The translations under genes were made by a program, and so were the position numbers. This document shows, in pieces, positions 14,775 through 22,639 of a stretch of 45,008 nt of DNA (its first letter is position 1; each line of letters opens with the position of its first letter). Under the pieces are notes generated by a model, which saw only the letters and a program-made list of their open reading frames with translations, ran no database searches and was not told where the DNA came from. Source of the stretch: Paenibacillus ginsengihumi DSM 21568 (GTDB lineage: Bacteria; Bacillota; Bacilli; Paenibacillales; NBRC-103111); NCBI RefSeq assembly GCF_000380965.1, contig NZ_KB905589.1, positions 1-45,008 on the forward strand, given 5' to 3'.

Positions 14775-15907
14775 CCGCGCCTCGAGCGATGCGGCTGCTG
14801 CTTCAAATCCGGCAATATCCGGGCAATCTCATCCGCGATGTCGCGGCATCGGGAATAAGGCTGCTCCGCCTCCAGCAAACGGCGGAGCAGCTTTTTTGTG
14901 CCCGGATGCAGGGTCAGCTCCTCTTCCCAGCTCTTCTCTTCCTCGCGCCTGCCGCGCCCGGCCGGCTCCTCATCCGGGTACGTGCTGTACAGAAGGAACA
15001 GCAGCAAATGCCCGAGCGCGTAAAAATCGCTCGTCACGTGCAGCCTTCTGCGCAGCCGCTTGCCGGTCGGGGCGTCGCCTGCCACGCCGTCCGTGTCGGT
15101 CACGTACTTGGCCGCCGGGCTGCCCGCGTGCTCACCCGCGGCGTCCACCTGCCCGGCCGCTGCGTTGCCCGCGTGCTCACCCGCGGCGTCCACCTGCCCG
15201 GCCGCCGGGCTGCCCGCGTGCTCACCCGCGGCGTCCACCTGCCCGGCCGCCGGGCTGCCCGCGTGCTCACCCGCAGCGTCCACCTGCCCGGTCGCCGCAT
15301 CTCTCGCCGCCCCGCCTGCCGGGCTAACGGGCAGGCCTTGCCCGTGCGCGTGCGCGTCCCCGGCTCGCAACTCCCGGGCCAGGCCGAAATCGATCAGCCG
15401 AAGCTCATCTCCGTGCAGCAGTACATTGGCGATGCTGATGTCCCGGTGGACGATGCGCAGCCCGTGCAAATACTCAATGGCCGCCAGCAGCCGGAGGATC
15501 AGCTCCAGCGACCGCTCTTCCGAGAAGCGGCGGCCATCCGTGAACAGCAGCTGCTCCAGGCTTCGTCCGGCGGCATATTCCATCACGAAGCACGGCTGCC
15601 TCTCCGCGCGGAAGCTATCCAGCAGCCGCGGAATGAGCGGGTGGTCGAGCCGGCTCATGATCCCGATCTCGCGGGCATAAATGCGCTCTGCCCGCTCCTT
15701 TCCGCCGCGTGCCGGACTGATCCGTTTCAGGACGCACCGCTGGCCGGAGCGCAGGTCGATGCATAAGTAAGCGACGCCGAAGCTGCCTTCCCCGAGCCGT
15801 TCCACGATCCGGTAGCGGCCGGCCGCGACAGCGCCGGGACGAAAACGGCGTCCTTGCCAGCGGCGCAGCCAGACGCCAGGGGCGAACCATCCGAAGGAGG
15901 CCATCAT
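14771..15907 (-). CDS. Hanks-type Ser/Thr protein kinase with repeat insertion
   Basis: 378 residues. Glycine loop RLGEGSFGVAYLCID, ATP lysine in CVLKRISP, catalytic loop IVHRDISIANVLL (the usual HRDxK lysine is Ser), metal-binding LIDFGLARE, and helix F region VTSDFYALGHLLLFLLYS. Between DFG and helix F, where the activation segment should be short, lie about 115 extra residues including four perfect-to-near 15-residue repeats (GQVDAAGEHAGSPAA). No membrane helix or extracellular sensor domain is seen. Loss of the catalytic-loop Lys may lower activity, or the protein may be a pseudokinase. It starts 16 bases after the MFS exporter stop, so the two are probably co-transcribed. Confidence 0.85.
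   Translation of the reverse strand: MMASFGWFAPGVWLRRWQGRRFRPGAVAAGRYRIVERLGEGSFGVAYLCIDLRSGQRCVLKRISPARGGKERAERIYAREIGIMSRLDHPLIPRLLDSFRAERQPCFVMEYAAGRSLEQLLFTDGRRFSEERSLELILRLLAAIEYLHGLRIVHRDISIANVLLHGDELRLIDFGLARELRAGDAHAHGQGLPVSPAGGAARDAATGQVDAAGEHAGSPAAGQVDAAGEHAGSPAAGQVDAAGEHAGNAAAGQVDAAGEHAGSPAAKYVTDTDGVAGDAPTGKRLRRRLHVTSDFYALGHLLLFLLYSTYPDEEPAGRGRREEEKSWEEELTLHPGTKKLLRRLLEAEQPYSRCRDIADEIARILPDLKQQPHRSRRG
15111..15290 (-). repeat. 45-bp tandem repeat, four units, inside the kinase gene
   Basis: Units start at 15111, 15156, 15201 and 15246 and are nearly identical at base level, showing recent expansion. The length is a multiple of three, so copy-number changes keep the reading frame. 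Confidence 0.92.
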
Positions 15908-15922
15908 CCGCTGCCGCCGGCC

Positions 15923-17470
15923 TTAACCGCGCGATCCGGCCGAGCCAGGGTTCTCTCCGCCCGGCTTTTTCACCGTAACCCGCTCGTTGCCCATCAGGAA
16001 GACGGCAACGACGGAGAGGGCAATCGGTATGAGCGCCAGCAGGAACATATATGTGATCGAGCCGGACATGGCGTCGACGATCTGGTCGAGCATCGCCGAA
16101 GGGATTTGCGCCCGCTTCTCCGGGGTGAACAGCTCGCGCGGATCTCCGAGATTGACGAGGCCCGAGCCCGGCCCCTGGCCTTCCGTACCGCCCAAAGATG
16201 CCTGCAGCTTGCTGGCGAACAGCTTGCTCTGAATCGTTCCGAAGACGGTGATGCCAAGCGTCATGCCGAGCGAGCGGAAGAACGAGTTCGTCGAATTGGC
16301 CGACCCGCGGTGCCGCATTTCGAGATTATGGATCGAGGCGGTCGGCAGCAGCGAGAAGGAGAAGCCGACGCCGAACCCGGCGATGATCATATAGAGCGTC
16401 AGCAGCGAGCGGGCGGTGTCCGGCGTAAGCAGAGCCAGCAGCCCCATGCCGATGGCATAGGCGAAGACGGAGACGATCATCAGGTTGCGGAACGAGGTCC
16501 GGTTCGTGAACACGCCGCCAACGGCGCTGCCGGCTACCGAGCCCAGCATCATCGGCGTCAGGATAAAGCCCGCATTCGTCGCCGAGCCGCCGTACACCGC
16601 TTGCACGAAGATCGGAATGTAGACCGTCAGGATGACGAACGTCGCGCCGTACAAGAACGCGAGCGCCTGAGACGAAGCGAACAGCCGCCGGCGGAACATC
16701 CAGAAGGAGATGATCGGCTCTGCCGCCTTGGTTTCGGCAATCAGAAACCCGATGAAGAACACGGCGAATCCGCCGAACAGGCCGATAATCGCGCCGGAGT
16801 CCCAGGCGAACTGCTTGCCGCCAAGCTCGAGCGCGAACATGAGGCAGACGACGGCGACCACCAGGGTCACCGCGCCCCACCAGTCGATGCGCTGCTTCGA
16901 TGTTTGCCCCGATTCTTTATAGTGCCGAAGAATCAGAAAGAGCGACACGATGCCGATCGGCAGATTGACGTAAAAGATCCAGTGCCAGCTGATATATTCC
17001 GTCAGATAGGCGCCGAGCAGCGGTCCGAGCACGCTGGAGGTGCCGAATACGGAGCCGAGCAGGCCGGTCATCCGCCCTCTTTTCTCCGGAGGGAAAATGT
17101 CGAACACGATCGTAAACGCAATCGGCATCAGGGCGCCGCCCCCGATCCCCTGAATCGCGCGGAACAGGCTGAGCTGCACGATGCTCTGCGCCAGGCCGCA
17201 GAGGGCGGAGCCGAACAGAAAGACGATGAGCCCGAAGACATAAAACCGCTTGCGGCCGTACATGTCGGACAGCTTGCCGAAAATCGGCATGCCGGCCATG
17301 ACGGCGACCATGTACGCCGAGGTCACCCAGACAAATTTATCAAGGCCTCCCAGATCGGCGACGATCGTGCCCATCGCGGTGGCGACGATCGTATTGTCCA
17401 TAGCCGACATGAGGATGCCCAGCAGCAAACCGGCCAGAATGAGCCGGGTCTGCTTGACGTTAGCAACCAT
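15923..17470 (-). CDS. MFS drug exporter, DHA2 (EmrB/QacA) family
   Basis: 515 residues from ATG 17470, eight bases after AGAGGAG; longer forms upstream are rejected. Motif D1-like start ILMSAMDNTIVATAMGTIVA, motif A GKLSDMYGRKRFYVFGL between helices 2 and 3, and motif C-like GLLGSVFGTSSVLGPLLGAY in helix 5 are typical of 14-helix proton-drug antiporters. Helices continue to the C-terminus (ALIPIALSVVAVFLMGNERV). It exports lipophilic compounds across the membrane; the substrate is unknown. No TetR/MarR repressor gene adjoins it. The Ser/Thr kinase follows directly in the same transcript. Confidence 0.92.
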   Translation of the reverse strand: MVANVKQTRLILAGLLLGILMSAMDNTIVATAMGTIVADLGGLDKFVWVTSAYMVAVMAGMPIFGKLSDMYGRKRFYVFGLIVFLFGSALCGLAQSIVQLSLFRAIQGIGGGALMPIAFTIVFDIFPPEKRGRMTGLLGSVFGTSSVLGPLLGAYLTEYISWHWIFYVNLPIGIVSLFLILRHYKESGQTSKQRIDWWGAVTLVVAVVCLMFALELGGKQFAWDSGAIIGLFGGFAVFFIGFLIAETKAAEPIISFWMFRRRLFASSQALAFLYGATFVILTVYIPIFVQAVYGGSATNAGFILTPMMLGSVAGSAVGGVFTNRTSFRNLMIVSVFAYAIGMGLLALLTPDTARSLLTLYMIIAGFGVGFSFSLLPTASIHNLEMRHRGSANSTNSFFRSLGMTLGITVFGTIQSKLFASKLQASLGGTEGQGPGSGLVNLGDPRELFTPEKRAQIPSAMLDQIVDAMSGSITYMFLLALIPIALSVVAVFLMGNERVTVKKPGGENPGSAGSRG

Positions 17471-17503
17471 GAAGTGGACTCCTCTCATATTTTCTTCTTT
17501 GAC

Positions 17504-17532
17504 ATTATTATCGAAAAAGGCAAAAAATACAA
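17504..17532 (-). promoter_or_regulatory. Candidate sigma-A promoter of the MFS-kinase operon
   Basis: On the minus strand: -35 TTGTAT (17532-17527), 17-base spacer, -10 AATAAT (17509-17504). It lies about 35 bases before the start codon. Confidence 0.5.
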
Positions 17533-17651
17533 CCGAACCTGCAGGGGGCATGAAGGGGTTATGCGCGAGCGCGGGGGAGCTTGAAGGCGATGAACGGCTT
17601 TTTTCAAGAAAAGAACGCTTGTTCCCTTGCCTGGTGTTCGCTGGCTTCGCT

Positions 17652-17768
17652 TTCTGTTTTGCTGGGCTAACGCAAGCTACAGAGCTTATTTCACTCGAAA
17701 CCATCGATTTGAAATTGTAACGCAAGTGAGCAGCCTTATTTCGCATGTTTGGCTGCCAGTGAGCGTTT
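17652..17768 (+). repeat. R3 dispersed repeat, copy 2
   Basis: Close match to 2887-3004, same orientation. Starts CTGTTTTGC, contains GATTTGAAATTGTAACGCAA in full identity with copy 1. Confidence 0.8.
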
Positions 17769-17787
17769 TGGCCCAAAAAAGCGATAA

Positions 17788-17872
17788 AGCGAAGTGCGAC
17801 TTTCTGTACCAAGGAAAACTACCGCAAAACCGCCGTTCATCCTTGAAAGGACGCCGATAGACGTTTTTCTTT
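17788..17872 (+). repeat. R2 dispersed repeat, copy 2
   Basis: GTGCGACTTTCTGTACC, CATCCTTGAAAGGACG and CGATAGACGTTTTTCTT match 10386-10480 read in reverse and 32124-32178. It follows R3 copy 2 by 20 bases. Confidence 0.75.
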
Positions 17873-18431
17873 TCGGACGAAAGCTGTCAAGCAAGCGGCC
17901 GCGGCTTCATTATGCTGCCGGGCAGTGCCGCCAATAATCGACAAGCGGGCGGGCGGGGCACAGCCGAGCAAAAGCTACATTAATAGCTCACGAAACAGGC
18001 GGTGAACGGCGGCTTTTTTGCAGATAAAATTCGACGTGGTTCGACAAATTCAATCCTCCGCTTGAGCAGAGGATAGAAGTGAAAAAATTGTGCGGATGAG
18101 ATTGTAAAAGATCGAATTCAAATGAAATAGATTTGATGATTTTTTATTTGAAATTTGATTGAAATCGAATTTAATTGGCCTAATTTCGCTGAATTTTGTT
18201 TAATACCACAGATTGACTTTTGTGTAAAACGGTGATTTTGTCCCTAATCGGGGGGATACGGGGGGAAAAAGGAGCATCGGGCAGGTTATTTGGCCTCAGC
18301 CAAAATGAGCAGGGATTATCTGGAATATGGGGGGCATAGCCAACATGACCTCCTGGGGGTATCGTGTTAACATAAATTGTGTTCGCGAACAATTTTGCAT
18401 TTGCAATCAGTTTTGGAAAGGAAGTGAGTGT
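17873..18431. other. Leader region of the ectoine cluster
   Basis: About 560 bases without a gene. 18050-18210 is strongly AT-rich. No promoter with both boxes was found with confidence. The 12-bp palindrome TGTTCGCGAACA lies at 18380-18391, 40 bases before ehuB, and could be an operator. No riboswitch class was recognised. Confidence 0.4.
18380..18391. promoter_or_regulatory. 12-bp perfect palindrome upstream of ehuB, candidate operator
   Basis: TGTTCGCGAACA is a perfect inverted repeat placed where a repressor or activator could control the cluster. It differs from the Bacillus LexA box, whose half-sites are oriented the other way (CGAAC...GTTCG). No regulator gene adjoins the cluster. Confidence 0.35.
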
Positions 18432-19352
18432 GTGAAGCGTATTCTTACGCTGGCCATGATCATGCTGCTGGCAGTCGCGGCTATCGGCTGCGGCAGCGCG
18501 AAGGAACCGGGCCAAGGGGGAGACGCTCCGCAGGCAGGCGCGGGCGGAGGCGGCGAAGAAGGCAAGGGAGGCACGCTGGAGGAAGCGAGGAAGCGGGGCT
18601 ATATCACCGTCGGGTTCGCTAACGAGAAGCCATATGCGTACAAAGAAGCGAATGGAGAGCTGACGGGGGAGGCCGTGGAAATCGCCAAGGTTGTGCTCAA
18701 AAACTTGGGGATTAACGAGGTTCGCGGAGAACTGACGGAGTTCAGCTCGCTCATCGGCGGGCTGCAGGCGAAGCGCTTCGATCTGATTACGGCCGGCATG
18801 TTCATCAATTCGGACCGCTGCGCAGCCGTGCTGTTCGCCGATCCGGAGTACAGCATCGGCGAAGCGATCGCCGTCAAGCAAGGCAATCCGCTCCAGTTGA
18901 AGAGCTATGAAGACATTGCGAAAAATAATGACGCCAGGGTAGCGGTGATGGCCGGGGCCGTGGAGATCGGCTACCTTGAGAAGTCCGGTGTGCCGAAGGA
19001 CCGCATGGTCATCGTGCCTGACCAGGCTTCCGCGCTGAACGCCCTGCAGGCCGGCAGAGCGGACGCCATTACGATGACAGGTCCCGCGCTGCAGTCGATG
19101 CTCGATTCGGCGAACGATCCGAGTATAGAGCGGGTATCCGATTTCACGCAGCCGGTTATCGACGGCAAGGACGTCCGCGGATACGGCGCTACGGCGTTCC
19201 GGCAAGCGGATCAGGAATTCCGCGACGCGTTCAATGCGGAGCTGAACAAGCTGAAGGAATCCGGCGAGCTGCTGACCATCCTGCAACAATTCGGCTTTAC
19301 CGAAGATGAGCTGCCCGGTAATGTAACGGCCGAAGAGCTGTGCAAAGAGTAA
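18432..19352 (+). CDS. ehuB: Ectoine/hydroxyectoine ABC transporter, substrate-binding lipoprotein EhuB
   Basis: 306 residues from GTG 18432, seven bases after AAAGGAAG. A lipoprotein signal (ILTLAMIMLLAVAAIGCGS) with lipobox Cys near residue 21 and a Gly-rich tether tie it to the outer membrane face. The family-3 solute-binding domain has YITVGFANEKPYAYKEANGE, LTGEAVEIAKVVLKNLGI and DLITAGMFINSDRC, close to EhuB proteins. It captures ectoine or hydroxyectoine for EhuCDA. The assignment is supported strongly by the downstream permeases, ATPase and ectABCD. Confidence 0.9.
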   Translation: MKRILTLAMIMLLAVAAIGCGSAKEPGQGGDAPQAGAGGGGEEGKGGTLEEARKRGYITVGFANEKPYAYKEANGELTGEAVEIAKVVLKNLGINEVRGELTEFSSLIGGLQAKRFDLITAGMFINSDRCAAVLFADPEYSIGEAIAVKQGNPLQLKSYEDIAKNNDARVAVMAGAVEIGYLEKSGVPKDRMVIVPDQASALNALQAGRADAITMTGPALQSMLDSANDPSIERVSDFTQPVIDGKDVRGYGATAFRQADQEFRDAFNAELNKLKESGELLTILQQFGFTEDELPGNVTAEELCKE

Positions 19353-19353
19353 C

Positions 19354-20004
19354 ATGAACACGTCCATGGTGGAATTGGCGCCGCTGCTTCTGGAAGGAGC
19401 CGGCATTACGATTCAGGTCGCGGTTCTGTCGTGGCTGCTGATGCTTCCCATCGCAACGGCCGCAGGTCTGGCCCGGCTGTCCAAATTCGCCGCTGTTCGC
19501 GCCGTGACGGTCGTCTATGTGGAGGTTTTTCGGGGAACCTCGCTCCTGGTACAGTTGTTCTGGCTGTATTTCGCCCTCCCCTTTGTCGGGGTGGAGCTGC
19601 CGAAGCTGGCGGCAGGCGTTCTGGCGATTGCCTTGAATTACGGAGCCTACGGCTCGGAGATCGTGCGCAGCTCGATCCAGGCCGTTCCCAAAGGACAGTG
19701 GGAGGCGGCGGTCGCGCTGAATATGACGCCTTGGCAGCGGATGAGCCGGGTGATTTTTCCCCAGGCATTCGTCCGCATGCTTCCCCCGTTTGGCAATTTG
19801 TCCATTGAGCTGTTGAAATCGACCTCGCTCGTTTACTTCATCACGTTGTCCGATCTGACTTACCAAGCTATGGTGCTGCGCAACAATTACGTCTCAATGA
19901 CGCCGCAAATATGGGCGACCTTGCTGGTCATTTATTTTGCGCTCGCCGGAATCGTAACTTTAGGCTTCAAGCTGCTGGAGCGCAGGCTTCAGGCAGGGAG
20001 GTGA
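19354..20004 (+). CDS. ehuC: Ectoine/hydroxyectoine ABC transporter, permease EhuC
   Basis: 216 residues, starting one base after the ehuB stop. It is a HisM/GlnP-type permease: VYVEVFRGTSLLVQLFWLYF, then GSEIVRSSIQAVPKGQWEAA, the EAA loop that docks the ATPase, and five hydrophobic helices. With EhuD it forms the membrane channel. The shine-dalgarno is weak, in line with coupling to ehuB. Confidence 0.9.
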   Translation: MNTSMVELAPLLLEGAGITIQVAVLSWLLMLPIATAAGLARLSKFAAVRAVTVVYVEVFRGTSLLVQLFWLYFALPFVGVELPKLAAGVLAIALNYGAYGSEIVRSSIQAVPKGQWEAAVALNMTPWQRMSRVIFPQAFVRMLPPFGNLSIELLKSTSLVYFITLSDLTYQAMVLRNNYVSMTPQIWATLLVIYFALAGIVTLGFKLLERRLQAGR

Positions 20005-20011
20005 CAGAAGC

Positions 20012-20674
20012 ATGTGGGATTGGAATTATGCGCTGTCCGTGCTTCCCGAGCTGCTCAGAGCGCTTCGCGTCACGGTGCTCGCTACCGTCGGCGGCTTTGC
20101 CGTCGCCTGCATCGCCGGCCTAATGCTCGCGATCGCCGTTCGTTCGCGATGGAAGCCGCTTTCTTGGGCGGCCCGCTCGTTCGTCGAGTTTGTCCGCAGC
20201 ACGCCGCTGCTCGTGCAGGTGTTCTTCCTGTACTACAGCCTGCCGATGATTGCCGGCATCTCGCTGTCCGCCTTCGCGGTCGGCATTATCGGTCTCGGGC
20301 TGCACTACAGCACTTATATGTCGGAGGTGTACCGCTCCGGCATCGAGGCGGTGCCGAAGGGCCAGTGGGAGGCGGCGACTGCGCTCAACTTCACCAAAGC
20401 CCGCACCTGGCTGTCGGTGATTCTGCCTCAGGCGATCCCGCCGATTATTCCGGTGATGGGCAATTATTTGATCGTCATGTTCAAGGAGACGCCGATCTTA
20501 TCGGCAATCACGCTGGTCGAAATGCTGCTTGCCGCCAAAAATATCGTGTCCGTTTCCTGGCGCGTGTTCGAGCCTTACACTTTGGTAGGGGTGCTGTTCC
20601 TCTTGATCAGCTACCCGGCGTCCCTGCTGATCCGCCGGCTGGAGGTGCGGATGAACCGGCAGCGCGGCGCGTAA
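20012..20674 (+). CDS. ehuD: Ectoine/hydroxyectoine ABC transporter, permease EhuD
   Basis: 220 residues, ATG 20012 preceded by GGGAGGTGA that overlaps the ehuC stop. SFVEFVRSTPLLVQVFFLYY and YMSEVYRSGIEAVPKGQWEA (EAA loop) mark a polar amino acid-type permease related to but distinct from EhuC. Both permeases share the same fold and probably form a heterodimer. Confidence 0.9.
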   Translation: MWDWNYALSVLPELLRALRVTVLATVGGFAVACIAGLMLAIAVRSRWKPLSWAARSFVEFVRSTPLLVQVFFLYYSLPMIAGISLSAFAVGIIGLGLHYSTYMSEVYRSGIEAVPKGQWEAATALNFTKARTWLSVILPQAIPPIIPVMGNYLIVMFKETPILSAITLVEMLLAAKNIVSVSWRVFEPYTLVGVLFLLISYPASLLIRRLEVRMNRQRGA

Positions 20675-20694
20675 GTGTAACGGGGCGAAAGGGG

Positions 20695-20785
20695 CCGGGA
20701 TGAACGTTGGAGACCGGGATCAGCGAAGGATCCGGGATAAGCGTAAGGACTGGAATGGACGTAAGGACCGGGATGAGCGTAAAGA
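20695..20785 (+). repeat. 18-bp tandem repeat, five units, between ehuD and ehuA
   Basis: Units CCGGGATGAACGTTGGAGA, then four of the form CYGGRATRAGCGTAAGGA at 20714, 20732, 20750 and 20768. Open frames cross it, but none has a suitable ribosome binding site. Confidence 0.8.
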
Positions 20786-20893
20786 CCAATGGGCACCCGG
20801 TAGGCAGCCTCTTCTCATCGAATTATCTCAGTTTTCGTATAAGAAAAATAGGTGTAGCGAGTATGTCTCATTCGTTCATAGGGAGGTGAAGCG

Positions 20894-21763
20894 ATGCTGC
20901 TGGAGGACAGGACGGCGGATGCGGCAGAGGCAGCGGAGAGCGGCGCCCCGGCATCTGCCCGCGCGACAGAATCTGAGCCGCTGAACGCTCCCATGCCGCT
21001 GGTGAAATACGACAAGATCAGCAAGAGCTTCGGCGATCATCAAGTGCTGAGGGAGATCGATCTGGAGGTGGCGCCGGCGGAGAAGCTGGCCATTATCGGG
21101 CCGAGCGGCTCCGGCAAGACGACGCTCGGGCGCATGCTCATGACGCTCGAAGAGCCGACGTCCGGAACGATCGAGGTGGACGGCGAGCTGCTGTGGCACC
21201 GCAGGGTGAACGGCCGGCTCGTCCGCGCGGACGAAGCTCATCTGCACCGGATGCGCGGCAATATCGGGATGGTGTTCCAGCATTTCAATCTGTTTCCGCA
21301 TATGACTGTGATGCGCAACGTTACGGAGGCACCCCGCAGGGTGCTCGGCGTGTCGAAGGAGGAAGCCGAGGAGCGGGCCGCAACGATGCTGCGCAAGGTC
21401 GGGCTCGCAAGCAAGCTGGATGCATATCCCTCGCAGCTTTCCGGCGGGCAGAAGCAGCGCGTGGCGATCGCCAGGGCGCTCGTCATGCGACCGAAGGTGA
21501 TGGTGTTCGACGAGGTGACGTCGGCGCTCGACCCCGAGCTGGTGGGCGAGGTGCTGGAGGTGATCAAGGAGCTGGCGCTGGAGGGCGAGATGGCGATGCT
21601 GCTGATTACGCACGAGATGGATTTCGCCCGCGATGTGGCCGACCGCGTCGTCTTCGGGGCGGACGGACGGATCGTCGAGCAGGGACCGCCGGAGGCGATC
21701 TTTGAAAATCCGCAGAGCGAGCGGCTCAAGTCGTTTTTGAGCCGGTTCCGCGCCTCGCGCTAA
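20894..21763 (+). CDS. ehuA: Ectoine/hydroxyectoine ABC transporter, ATPase EhuA
   Basis: 289 residues from ATG 20894 after GGGAGGTG. Walker A IIGPSGSGKTTLGRM, Q-loop VFQHFNLFPH, signature LSGGQKQRVAIARAL, Walker B VMVFDEVTSALD and the switch His in LITHEMDFA are all intact. A 33-residue Ala/Glu-rich N-terminal extension precedes the usual first strand (PLVKYDKISKSFG). It drives import through EhuCD. The spacer before it carries a tandem repeat, unlike the tight ehuBCD spacing. Confidence 0.92.
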   Translation: MLLEDRTADAAEAAESGAPASARATESEPLNAPMPLVKYDKISKSFGDHQVLREIDLEVAPAEKLAIIGPSGSGKTTLGRMLMTLEEPTSGTIEVDGELLWHRRVNGRLVRADEAHLHRMRGNIGMVFQHFNLFPHMTVMRNVTEAPRRVLGVSKEEAEERAATMLRKVGLASKLDAYPSQLSGGQKQRVAIARALVMRPKVMVFDEVTSALDPELVGEVLEVIKELALEGEMAMLLITHEMDFARDVADRVVFGADGRIVEQGPPEAIFENPQSERLKSFLSRFRASR

Positions 21764-21818
21764 GCAGCGCGGCCTGCCCCCCGCGCGGGCGCTATTCCGA
21801 ACGAGAGGAGGACGATGC

Positions 21819-22385
21819 ATGAACCTGAACGCAAGTTTGGCAGCGGCCGGGCCGGGCGTCATCTTCCGGCAGCCGTCGGCTAGAGACGGCGCGCGCGTCT
21901 GGGCGTTGATCCGCGAAGCGGGGACGCTGGATGTGAACTCGGCTTATTGCTACATGATGCTGTGCGAATATTTCAGCAAGACGTGCCTGCTGGCCGAGCA
22001 GGACGGAGCACTGTGCGGCTTCGTTTCGGCTTTTCGGGTGCCGGAGCGGGAGGATACGCTGTTCGTCTGGCAGATCGCCGTGCACCCCGAGCGCCGGGGG
22101 CAAGGGCTCGGCCGCCGGCTCCTGGATGAGCTGCTGGAGCGGCTTCAGACGGCAAGCCGGGAAACCGCCGGGGCAGAGCCGCCCCATGCTGTACAGCCGC
22201 CCATCCGCTATATCGAGGCGACGATCAGCCCGTCCAATGCAGCTTCCCGCGCTCTATTCCGCAGTTTGGCCCGGCGTCTGAAGGCCGGCTGCGAGGAGAC
22301 GAGCGGAATGCCGGAGGACTGGTTTCCGGTCGAGCAGCGGCATGAGGCAGAGCGGCTGTTCCGGATCGGTCCGCTGGCTCCGTGA
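21819..22385 (+). CDS. ectA: L-2,4-diaminobutyrate N-gamma-acetyltransferase EctA
   Basis: 188 residues, ATG 21819 seven bases after GAGGAGG. GNAT fold: IFRQPSARDGARVWALIREA and LDVNSAYCYMMLCEYFSKTC at the N-terminus, as in EctA, then the acetyl-CoA loop VHPERRGQGLGRRLLDELL and YIEATISPSNAASRALFRSL. It makes N-gamma-acetyl-diaminobutyrate, the second step of ectoine synthesis. A roughly 15-residue Pro/Ala-rich loop (ETAGAEPPHAVQPPIR) lengthens it relative to close family members. Confidence 0.92.
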   Translation: MNLNASLAAAGPGVIFRQPSARDGARVWALIREAGTLDVNSAYCYMMLCEYFSKTCLLAEQDGALCGFVSAFRVPEREDTLFVWQIAVHPERRGQGLGRRLLDELLERLQTASRETAGAEPPHAVQPPIRYIEATISPSNAASRALFRSLARRLKAGCEETSGMPEDWFPVEQRHEAERLFRIGPLAP

Positions 22386-22560
22386 TCCGGATCGGTGCTG
22401 CAGGCCCCAGGATATGGATCGGGCTCGCTGGTCCCGCGATCCGACGCGGTGGCGTAGGTACCATGATCTGGCCTGGTGCCGCAGGTTCCATGGTCCGGCC
22501 CGGTGCCGGTGCCGGTGCCGCAAGCTCCTGGATCAGGCGGAATCGGTTCTGCACGCCCCA
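22384..22560 (+). repeat. 27-bp tandem repeat between ectA and ectB
   Basis: Units at 22384, 22411, 22438 and 22465 (each 27 bp), 22492 (39 bp, with an extra GGTGCC duplication), and 22531, mostly starting GATC or GGTC. The first unit overlaps the ectA stop codon. The frame in line with ectB reads nine-residue repeats (IRIGAAGPR, IWIGLAGPA and so on). Confidence 0.75.
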
Positions 22561-22639
22561 CGATCAGGCACAGAAGCTGCTTGAGAACGTACTGGAATTT
22601 TTTTTGCAAGAGAAAACCCCAATCGAGGAGGATGATCGA

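Noticed and set aside
15111..15290. CRISPR-like direct repeats
   Set aside because: The four 45-bp units are contiguous with no spacers and are translated in frame in the kinase.
15854..17584. A 576-codon plus-strand frame opposite the MFS exporter
   Set aside because: Composition is Arg/Asp/His/Glu-rich as in shadows of GC-rich genes; the MFS motifs on the minus strand are clear.
18380..18391. LexA (SOS) box before ehuB
   Set aside because: The half-sites are in the opposite order to the Bacillus CGAAC-N4-GTTCG box.
18180..18431. Riboswitch in the ehuB leader
   Set aside because: Short hairpins occur, but no conserved core of a known class could be recognised.
20700..20984. 94-codon frame through the 18-bp repeat before ehuA
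   Set aside because: It overlaps the ehuA start in another frame, and its first half is only the translated repeat.
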